Origin: an archaeon
Lineage (GTDB): Archaea > Methanobacteriota > Methanobacteria > Methanobacteriales > Methanobacteriaceae
Length of the DNA: 5,004 bases
Assembly (NCBI GenBank): GCA_024409165.1
Contig: JAKSUE010000120.1
Span: 1 to 5,004, forward strand
Reading direction: 5' to 3'
The notes beneath the pieces were generated by a model. That model was not told the origin of the DNA and searched no databases. It was given only the letters and a program-made list of their open reading frames with translations. Both the position numbers and the translations under genes were made by a program. Every line of letters begins with the position of its first letter. The stretch's first letter is position 1. This document shows positions 1-5,004 of this stretch, one piece after another.

Positions 1-30
1 TATAATTATCAAATTATTATAAAAATATTA

Positions 31-38
31 TTTATAAA
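31..38 (+). promoter_or_regulatory. Possible archaeal TATA box for the coiled-coil gene
   Basis: TTTATAAA resembles the archaeal TATA-box consensus. It would place a transcription start near position 58-64 and give a leader of about 40 bases containing the ribosome binding site. The surroundings are almost pure A and T, so chance matches are common and other placements are possible. Confidence 0.35.
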
Positions 39-66
39 ATTATTATAATTTAAATTATTATAATTT
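37..66. repeat. Perfect 15-bp tandem repeat, two copies
   Basis: AAATTATTATAATTT occurs at 37-51 and again, identical and directly adjacent, at 52-66. A partial copy (AAATTATTATAA) lies at 11-22. Each unit is nearly palindromic. The repeat lies between the candidate TATA box and the ribosome binding site of the coiled-coil gene, so it would fall at the transcription start or in the leader. It could be replication slippage in AT-only DNA or a binding site; the sequence does not decide. Confidence 0.75.
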
Positions 67-90
67 AATTTAAATTTAATTAGCTATTTT

Positions 91-94
91 GGAG
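91..94 (+). promoter_or_regulatory. Ribosome binding site of the coiled-coil gene
   Basis: GGAG lies seven bases before the ATG at 102. It is the only G-rich stretch in the leader and supports that ATG as the start. Confidence 0.8.
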
Positions 95-101
95 TTTATT
101 T

Positions 102-962
102 ATGACTATTGAAAAAAATCCTAATAATAATCATAAAACTAAAAGAAATAATTCCTCTAAAAGAAAATCTAATGGTTCTTCTAAAGGTTTTAATGATTTA
201 AAAAAGGAAATTAAAACTAAAAATCAAGAGATTTTCAATTTAAAAGAATCCCTTGAAATATCTGATGAAAGAATTCAAGAGTTAGAATATGAATTATCCC
301 TTAAGGATAATAAAATTAATGATTTAAAAAATACTCTTGAATTAAAAGATGTTGAAAATGATGATTTAAGTCGTGAACTTAATGAACTTAATCAAAAAAT
401 TAATAAATTAAATTCTGCACTTCTTAAATATAAATTTGAAAAAGAAAAACTTGATTTAAAGTTAAATAATGAAATCCACTTTGAAAAATCTAGATTAAAA
501 GAATTAGATAATTTACAAGTTAAAATAAATGAAAAAGTAGCTATTATAAATGATAAACAAGACCAAGTTAATTATCTTAGATCTTTAATTGATGATTATA
601 AAGAGCAAGTTTCAAATAATACAAATAATCTTGAATTACAATTAAAAAAGATAACTAAAACCTATGAAAGTTTATTATCTCAAAAAGACGAGATAATAGC
701 TAAACAAGATGAAAATATTAATGAATTACTTGAATCTAAAAAACAATTAATTAAAGCAAATAAATCTAATGTAACAAGTTTAGAATTACAAATTGGAAAT
801 TATAGGGAACTTCTTAAAAAATATGTTCCAGATTTTGATTTAATCATTTGCGGTCAATTTGCAATAGATGGTGATACAGCGCAAACTGCTCCATCTTTAG
901 CCGGTCATTTGAATTTAAATCAAGTAACTTTTGTTACTGATATTTTAAAATTATATTTATAA
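102..962 (+). CDS. Coiled-coil protein ending in an EtfB-like fragment
   Basis: Seen: residues 1-30 are a basic Asn/Ser/Lys-rich low-complexity head. Residues about 31-235 are charged and helical with heptad-like Leu/Ile spacing, so a long coiled coil is predicted. No signal peptide or membrane segment is visible. Residues about 244-279 (FDLIICG, then AIDGDTAQ, SLAGHL and NQVTFV) closely resemble the central segment of electron transfer flavoprotein beta subunit, including the loop that binds AMP or FAD in that family. A complete EtfB is about 250-280 residues; only about 36 are present and the protein stops seven residues later, so electron-transfer activity is not expected. Hand-counted G+C rises from about 18% in part of the coil (481-600) to about 35% in the EtfB-like part (831-940), suggesting separate origins. 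The start is supported by GGAG at 91-94. It is probably co-transcribed with the next gene. The cellular role is unknown; a structural or scaffold role is only a guess. Confidence 0.8.
   Translation: MTIEKNPNNNHKTKRNNSSKRKSNGSSKGFNDLKKEIKTKNQEIFNLKESLEISDERIQELEYELSLKDNKINDLKNTLELKDVENDDLSRELNELNQKINKLNSALLKYKFEKEKLDLKLNNEIHFEKSRLKELDNLQVKINEKVAIINDKQDQVNYLRSLIDDYKEQVSNNTNNLELQLKKITKTYESLLSQKDEIIAKQDENINELLESKKQLIKANKSNVTSLELQIGNYRELLKKYVPDFDLIICGQFAIDGDTAQTAPSLAGHLNLNQVTFVTDILKLYL
831..938 (+). other. EtfB-derived segment within the coiled-coil gene
   Basis: This stretch encodes residues 244-279 and matches the EtfB pattern D-L-I-x-C-G-x-x-A-I-D-G-D-T-A-Q, followed by P-x-x-A-x-x-L and Q-V-T-(Y/F)-V. 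In EtfB these residues form a strand, the nucleotide phosphate-binding loop and the following helix and strand. Neither the EtfB N-terminus nor the remaining C-terminal half is found in any nearby frame. The recognition rests on remembered family sequences, not on an alignment. Confidence 0.7.
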
Positions 963-998
963 TAAAATTAAATTATTTAATAATTGAATTATAAAGTT

Positions 999-1005
999 AG
1001 GGGGG
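999..1005 (+). promoter_or_regulatory. G-run ribosome binding site of the 204-residue gene
   Basis: AGGGGGG ends six bases before the ATG at 1012. A run of six G residues is conspicuous in such AT-rich DNA. It can pair with the pyrimidine-rich 3' end of 16S rRNA, though it is not the usual GGAGG or GGTGAT. It fixes the start of the downstream gene. Confidence 0.7.
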
Positions 1006-1011
1006 CTAATT

Positions 1012-1626
1012 ATGGATGTATTAGAATGTTCAAAAGAAATTACCGAAACTGATGTTTTTATGGCAATTGAATTAGGTAAAATGACTGAAAGTTATGAAAA
1101 AATAGGTAGAATTGTCGAAACAGGTACATATAAATACTTATTCTTAAAAAGAAGTATTTTAATTAATATTGTTGATAATGATACAGATGTCACAGAATCA
1201 GAAACAAGTTTAAAAGCAGTAAATACCTTAGATGTACTTTCATTTACAGATGAAGAAAAATTCTTAAAAGTATCTCTTGCAGGTATGTTAAATATATTTA
1301 AAGAAGAATACGCTTTACAATTATTTAATTTATGTATTGAAATAGGTAGATTAGAATTTAAATTATCCTCTTATTTAAGTCTTCTTGATTCTAAACTCGA
1401 TGCTTCAATTGCAAGTGTATTAAATCAGTTCATGTATGCATCTATCTCATCAACATTAGATGATTCTCTTTTAAACTTAAAAGAAAGTTTAGAAGAAGTA
1501 GGAATAATTGCAGACTTCATGGATGGCTTAGATATCAATGATAAAGAGCAAATTATCTCTTTCTTAAACAAACTTAAACAACTTATTATTGACACATGTA
1601 ATAGCCAAGTTTTAACTAATATTTAG
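1012..1626 (+). CDS. Hypothetical helical protein, 204 residues
   Basis: I do not recognise this protein. It is acidic and mostly helical by eye. A more mixed N-terminal part (residues 1-60, including the hydrophobic run YLFLKRSILINIV at 42-54) precedes amphipathic helices from about residue 80 to the end. No signal peptide, membrane span, cysteine cluster or catalytic motif is visible; the three cysteines (residues 6, 108, 196) are scattered. It is not a continuation of the EtfB fragment encoded just upstream. The gap to the upstream coiled-coil gene is 49 bases. The TATA-like sequences in that gap (971-984 and 988-996) are too close to the start to leave room for the ribosome binding site, so co-transcription from the upstream promoter is likely. 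A partner or assembly function with the coiled-coil protein is a guess from adjacency alone. Confidence 0.8.
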   Translation: MDVLECSKEITETDVFMAIELGKMTESYEKIGRIVETGTYKYLFLKRSILINIVDNDTDVTESETSLKAVNTLDVLSFTDEEKFLKVSLAGMLNIFKEEYALQLFNLCIEIGRLEFKLSSYLSLLDSKLDASIASVLNQFMYASISSTLDDSLLNLKESLEEVGIIADFMDGLDINDKEQIISFLNKLKQLIIDTCNSQVLTNI

Positions 1627-1627
1627 T

Positions 1628-1675
1628 GTTAATTATTTAGTTATTTTGTTAGTTATTTAGTTAATTAATTAGTTA
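1628..1675. repeat. TTAGTTA repeats between convergent genes
   Basis: The heptamer TTAGTTA occurs four times, starting at 1637, 1649, 1657 and 1669 (spacing 12, 8, 12). Viewed as a larger unit, 1628-1643 and 1648-1663 match at 15 of 16 positions with a 20-base period. It lies just past the stop of the 204-residue gene and ahead of the hairpin. It is probably simple-sequence expansion in a 3' untranslated region. Confidence 0.65.
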
Positions 1676-1687
1676 ATTTTAATTATT

Positions 1688-1722
1688 AATAGTTTACTTG
1701 TAAACTATTTTTTATTCTTTTT
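1688..1722 (+). terminator. Hairpin with T-tract ending the plus-strand pair
   Basis: AATAGTTTAC (1688-1697) pairs perfectly with GTAAACTATT (1700-1709) across two bases; in practice the innermost pairs would open to make a larger loop. On the plus strand a T-rich stretch follows (1708-1722, broken by one A and one C). This fits a factor-independent terminator and also the U-tract termination typical of archaea. In the opposite direction the hairpin is followed by A-rich sequence, so it looks one-directional. The T-tract overlaps the last codons of the convergent 102-residue gene. Confidence 0.65.
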
Positions 1723-2020
1723 CAAAGTCAATATGGAAGTTAATATAAGTAAACGGAGCTTCACAGCAAGGAATTACATCTCTTTTATTAATTGTAGTTT
1801 TTCCATAGCTATTTACAAGTGTTTCAACTTCTTTATAGACTTTTTTAACTTTATCTGGATCGTGTACACGTACATTACCTAAAAAACTCATTTTTGTAGA
1901 AGTATTCATTACAGAAATACCATCTACACGATATGGAAGTCCATTTCTTTCTAAAATTTCATTTAATTTATCTTTAAGTTCATCTTTAAGTTCATTTCTT
2001 CTTTCTTTAGTCATTTCCAT
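1712..2020 (-). CDS. Small hypothetical alpha/beta protein, 102 residues
   Basis: I do not recognise this family. By eye it has a charged N-terminal helix (residues 1-26, rich in Lys, Glu and Leu), a strand near 30-39, a strand near 45-53 (FLGNVRVHD), a helix near 54-71 and a final strand near 89-98 (TYINFHIDF): a compact alpha/beta domain with no membrane segment. Two adjacent cysteines at 85-86 (IPCCEAP) could bind metal or form a disulfide. The first ATG is preferred over the in-frame ATG two codons later because GGAG lies eight bases before it. The gene follows the helicase on the same strand after 80 bases, with a likely promoter of its own. A link to the helicase is possible only by adjacency. 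Confidence 0.8.
   Translation of the reverse strand: MEMTKERRNELKDELKDKLNEILERNGLPYRVDGISVMNTSTKMSFLGNVRVHDPDKVKKVYKEVETLVNSYGKTTINKRDVIPCCEAPFTYINFHIDFEKE
1971..1994 (-). repeat. 12-bp in-frame tandem duplication
   Basis: TCTTTAAGTTCA (plus-strand reading) occurs at 1971-1982 and again directly at 1983-1994. On the coding strand it encodes the repeated ELKD pattern near residues 10-18 of the small protein. Its length is a multiple of three, so it lengthens the N-terminal helix by four residues without breaking the frame. Confidence 0.75.
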
Positions 2021-2028
2021 TTTATTAA

Positions 2029-2032
2029 CTCC
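2029..2032 (-). promoter_or_regulatory. Ribosome binding site of the 102-residue gene
   Basis: On the minus strand GGAG lies eight bases before the ATG at 2020, which supports that start over the second in-frame ATG at 2014. Confidence 0.75.
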
Positions 2033-2062
2033 ATTATATGATGATAATTTAAATTATTATGA

Positions 2063-2070
2063 TTTTATAA
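2063..2070 (-). promoter_or_regulatory. Possible TATA box for the 102-residue gene
   Basis: Read on the minus strand this is TTATAAAA. A start about 25 bases downstream would fall near 2040, giving a leader of about 20 bases that still contains the GGAG site. The 80-base gap to the helicase shows no hairpin with a U-tract for the minus strand, so read-through from the helicase is also possible. Confidence 0.4.
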
Positions 2071-2100
2071 TTATATTTAATTTTTTTAATTTAATTATTT

Positions 2101-4860
2101 TTATAAATTATGTTCATTTTGAATTTCTAAATACAATTCATTAGCTAATTCATGACCTTTATCATATTGAATAGCTCTTCTTAAAAATCCTAAAGCACCT
2201 GATATATCCTCCTGTTTATATAAACAAGCTCCAAGAAGATACCAAGCATCACTATATTTTTTATCTTCATTAACAATATCTAATAATAAATCTTTAGCAT
2301 AACTATAATTTGCATTGTTATAGAATTCTAATGCTTCATCGTATTTTTCTTGAATTATTTCTTCTTTTGTTAATAGTTTTTTCTTTTTACTTTTATCTTT
2401 AGTTTTCTTTTTAGATTTATTTTCATCGTAGATAAAAACTCCATTATTATTGGAATTATTAATTATATCTTCATAGAATGGTTCATCAGATATTTGGACA
2501 TTAAATTGTTCATCAGCATTTTTATTATCTAGGTTTATTTTATTATAATCAAATTCTTCTTCAAATATCTCTGCATAAGATGGTTTATTCATCTCTTCCC
2601 ACATGTAATCAAGTATGTATTCAGTTGCTTTCTTATGAAGTGGTTTGTTATCATTACCACATTTTGGTGAGTATATACATGATGGACAGCCGTCTTCACA
2701 TTCACAAGTTTTTAAGAGTTTTCTTGTTGAATTTGTGAGATTTTTAAAGACTTCTATTGCTTTTTCTGTGATTCCAATTCCACCTTCGTAAGCATCGTAA
2801 ATGAAAATGGTTGCTTCTTGAGTGTCTTTATGGTAGTTTGTACTCATTCCCCCAATATCAAATCTATCACAGGTTACATGAAGTGGGAAAAGTCCAATAA
2901 GTGAGTGTTCTACTCCATGAAGACCACCTGCATAAACATCTTTTTCATCAAAAAGCTCTTCTAATTTATCTTTAATTCCAGTTGGTACAGTGAACCAAAG
3001 TCCTTTTGTTTTGAATTTAAGAGGTTCTAAATCAAGAGGATATGTTCCAATAACTTTTGAGAATTCCATTCTTTTATATTTAAAGTAGTCTTCTTCTACT
3101 TCTAATTCTCCAAAGTGAACAGTAAAGTTACCAATTTTTTCTTTTTTAATCTTTTTAGTAATTTTAATATCTGTTTTACTAAGTGCAAGAGTATGTGCTT
3201 TTACTGATTTTTTTATAACATTAATATAATGAGTTTTGAAATTAACATTAGTTACAATGTAAGTTTGAGCTTTATTTATTAAAATAGCTCCTTCATGGGC
3301 TTCTCTATACATTTGTGACCTTTCAATTCTTTCAACTACCTTGTTTCCACACATAATTGTGAATATTTCATTAGATATTTGGTCAAGTGAGAAGTCAAAT
3401 GATGGATTATCATCATAAGGATACATATAAATTCCAGCAGGATTCTTAAATATGTCCTTCTTTTTAGCAATTTCATCTAAAAATGATTCGTCTGCATTAA
3501 ATAACTCTTCTGCTTCTTCTATTGTTATTGGGAGTTCTTTTGCAGCACAAATAATATGATTGTTTTTTAAGATATCATTATTTAAGTCAATTGCAATATT
3601 TTCATTTGATTTTTCGAAGAATTCTTCAGGGTTATTCATAAAGTATTGGTCAAGTTGATTTTCAAAAGCAATTAAAACAACTAATGATTTTTGATGACTT
3701 CTTCCTGCACGACCTGCTTGTTGCCAAGTTGAAACCATAGAACCTGGATAACCTGAGATTAAAACCGCATCTAAAGTCCCAATATTTATTCCAAGTTCAA
3801 GAGCATTTGTAGAAACAACTCCAAGATAATCTCTTGATTTAAGACCTTTCTCTATTTCACGCCTTTCATCAGCTAAATAACCTGCTCTATATGATGTGAT
3901 TCTTTCTGTATATTTACGTTTTTCACTAGTATACATGTCATTTTTAGCCCACATAGCTATTAATTCAGCTATTTTACGTGAGGTTGTGAAACAAAGTGTT
4001 TGAACATCATTAAGAAGTAAATATAAAAATATTTTCTCTGTAATTTGATGAATAGAAATTGAATCTTCACCTTTTTTAGGAGCTTCCATATAAGGATTAT
4101 ATAAAATAAAATCCTTCTCTCCACTTGGAGAAGTATCATTATCAATTAATGAAAAACTTTCTCCTACAAGCTTTTCAGCAAGTTCTATAGGATTTGCAAG
4201 TGTGGCGGATGATAAAATAAATTGAGGATTAGATCCATAATAATTACATATTCTTTTTAATCTTCTTATTAAAAAAGCTACATTTGAACCAAAAATCCCC
4301 TTATAAGTATGAGCTTCATCAATAATGATATATTTTAAATTACTGTAAAAACGTCTCCATTGATGATGCCATGCTAAAATATGGTGTAATTGGTAAGGAT
4401 TTGTTAAAATTACACGAGATTCATTCCTAATCTTGTATCTTTTAGATTTAGGAGTATCTCCATCATAATTATTACTATTAAGTTTAATTTCCAAATCATT
4501 CTCAAAAGCTCTTATTACTTCTAATTGGTCGTAAGCTAATGCTTTTGCAGGATAAATATATAAAGCACAACTATCCTCATCTTCAATAAGAGTTTCAAGA
4601 ACTGGTAAATTAAATGCAAGGGTTTTACCACTTGCTGTAGGTGTTGTGATTATTATGTTTTCTCCATCTCTAACTTTCTCAATACTTTCAGCTTGATGTT
4701 CATATAATTTAAGATCCTTTTCATCAAGATATTTTATTAATTTTTCATTTAAATTATCAACTTTCTTAAAAGATGCTTCTCTTGCAGGAATTGTATTTAT
4801 ATAAGCTATATTATTCTTAAAACCTATATAATTTTTAAATTTATCCACACCTTTAGACAT
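2101..4860 (-). CDS. MrfA-like DEAH helicase with DUF1998 and TPR tail
   Basis: This is an ATP-dependent superfamily 2 helicase, probably acting on damaged DNA. Motifs seen in order: Walker A TPTASGKT (73-80), Ia YPAKALA (103-109), II DEAH (181-184), III SAT (218-220), IV CFTTSRK (290-296), V STNALELGINIG (350-361) and VI QQAGRAGR (380-387). All key residues are present, so it should be an active ATPase. Residues about 640-740 fit DUF1998/MZB: GGLHGVEHSLIGLFPL, IYDAYEGGIG, then cysteines 719, 721, 725, 728 and 734, expected to bind metal. Bacillus MrfA (formerly YprA), a mitomycin repair factor, and eukaryotic Hrq1 share related cores. This protein is longer (MrfA is about 750 residues): an acidic Asn-rich linker (765-814), a lysine cluster (815-828) and two TPR-like helix pairs (about 836-903) are added. 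The ATG at 4860 is the only plausible start before an in-frame stop at 4882-4884; TGAT at 4865-4868 is a weak ribosome binding site. A MrfB-type nuclease is not encoded alongside. Confidence 0.92.
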   Translation of the reverse strand: MSKGVDKFKNYIGFKNNIAYINTIPAREASFKKVDNLNEKLIKYLDEKDLKLYEHQAESIEKVRDGENIIITTPTASGKTLAFNLPVLETLIEDEDSCALYIYPAKALAYDQLEVIRAFENDLEIKLNSNNYDGDTPKSKRYKIRNESRVILTNPYQLHHILAWHHQWRRFYSNLKYIIIDEAHTYKGIFGSNVAFLIRRLKRICNYYGSNPQFILSSATLANPIELAEKLVGESFSLIDNDTSPSGEKDFILYNPYMEAPKKGEDSISIHQITEKIFLYLLLNDVQTLCFTTSRKIAELIAMWAKNDMYTSEKRKYTERITSYRAGYLADERREIEKGLKSRDYLGVVSTNALELGINIGTLDAVLISGYPGSMVSTWQQAGRAGRSHQKSLVVLIAFENQLDQYFMNNPEEFFEKSNENIAIDLNNDILKNNHIICAAKELPITIEEAEELFNADESFLDEIAKKKDIFKNPAGIYMYPYDDNPSFDFSLDQISNEIFTIMCGNKVVERIERSQMYREAHEGAILINKAQTYIVTNVNFKTHYINVIKKSVKAHTLALSKTDIKITKKIKKEKIGNFTVHFGELEVEEDYFKYKRMEFSKVIGTYPLDLEPLKFKTKGLWFTVPTGIKDKLEELFDEKDVYAGGLHGVEHSLIGLFPLHVTCDRFDIGGMSTNYHKDTQEATIFIYDAYEGGIGITEKAIEVFKNLTNSTRKLLKTCECEDGCPSCIYSPKCGNDNKPLHKKATEYILDYMWEEMNKPSYAEIFEEEFDYNKINLDNKNADEQFNVQISDEPFYEDIINNSNNNGVFIYDENKSKKKTKDKSKKKKLLTKEEIIQEKYDEALEFYNNANYSYAKDLLLDIVNEDKKYSDAWYLLGACLYKQEDISGALGFLRRAIQYDKGHELANELYLEIQNEHNL

Positions 4861-5004
4861 AATAATCAGTTTAATATTTTTTTATTTTAAGTTAAAATTT
4901 TAATTTGAGTTAAATATTCTATTTTTAATTAAATTTTTTACTTTAACTTAAATTTTATTATTTAACTTAAATTTTATACTTTTAGTTAAATTTTTCAAGT
5001 TGAT
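4861..5004. other. AT-rich non-coding region upstream of the helicase
   Basis: No open reading frame with a plausible start is seen here. The region should hold the helicase promoter, but it is so A/T-rich that no single TATA box can be chosen. It contains the periodic palindromes described separately and reaches the window edge. Confidence 0.6.
4886..4990. repeat. Array of TTTAA(C/G)TTAAA palindromes, 18-20 bp period
   Basis: Related near-palindromes begin at 4886 (TTTAAGTTAAA), 4904 (TTTGAGTTAAA), 4924 (TTTAATTAAA), 4942 (TTTAACTTAAA), 4961 (TTTAACTTAAA) and 4981 (TTTAGTTAAA). The spacing is 18 to 20 bp, close to two helical turns. The fourth and fifth units extend to an identical 17-bp direct repeat (4942-4958 and 4961-4977). 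A weaker copy may continue at 4993-5003, at the window edge. Candidate explanations are a degenerate tandem repeat, cooperative repressor sites upstream of the helicase, or chromatin-protein binding. Confidence 0.6.

Noticed and set aside
102..962. The coiled-coil protein as an SMC/Rad50-like ATPase
   Set aside because: No Walker A or B motif or hinge is present. Similarity to SMC-type proteins would come from coiled-coil composition only.
1012..1626. The 204-residue gene as the remaining half of a split etfB
   Set aside because: It shows none of the later EtfB motifs, begins with its own ribosome binding site and is mostly amphipathic helix.
2377..2418. The long pyrimidine-rich tract on the plus strand as a regulatory or terminator element
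   Set aside because: It is explained by the lysine-rich linker of the helicase encoded on the minus strand (residues 815-828).
2101..4860. The helicase plus DUF1998 domain as part of a DISARM-type phage defence system
   Set aside because: In DISARM the helicase (DrmA) and the DUF1998 protein (DrmB) are separate and accompanied by a methyltransferase and a phospholipase D-like protein. Here both domains are fused in the MrfA order and no such partners are present.
4886..5004. A CRISPR array or an origin with repeated binding boxes
   Set aside because: The units are only about 11 bp, degenerate and A/T-only apart from one or two bases. There are no unique spacers of CRISPR length, and no origin-binding gene such as orc1/cdc6 is nearby.

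Overview
The window is extremely AT-rich, with intergenic stretches made almost only of A and T. It holds four protein genes in two convergent pairs. The base composition, Shine-Dalgarno sites of the GGAG and TGAT type, TATA-like boxes 20-40 bases ahead of starts, and Lys/Asn/Ile-rich proteins fit a Methanobacteriaceae archaeon such as Methanosphaera or Methanobrevibacter. This is an inference from style; a low-GC bacterium is not excluded.

Plus-strand half (1-1710): an AT-only leader with a perfect 15-bp tandem repeat precedes a 286-residue protein. That protein is a long coiled coil ending in a short, clear piece of electron transfer flavoprotein beta subunit (EtfB), including the AIDGDTAQ nucleotide-binding loop. 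A 204-residue helical protein of unknown function follows 49 bases later and is probably co-transcribed. The pair ends at a TTAGTTA-rich spacer and a hairpin plus T-tract.

Minus-strand half (1712-5004): a 919-residue superfamily 2 helicase, then after 80 bases a 102-residue protein of unknown function with its own likely promoter. The helicase has the MrfA/YprA-like architecture (DEAH helicase core plus a DUF1998/MZB cysteine cluster), with an added lysine-rich linker and TPR-like tail. Upstream of it is a 144-bp non-coding region with about six TTTAA(C/G)TTAAA-like palindromes spaced 18-20 bp apart.

The helicase is probably a DNA repair enzyme. Nothing shows that the two gene pairs act together. 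The most unusual items are the EtfB stub on the coiled coil, the TPR extension of the helicase and the periodic palindrome array. I see no RNA genes, CRISPR array, insertion sequence or complete defence system.
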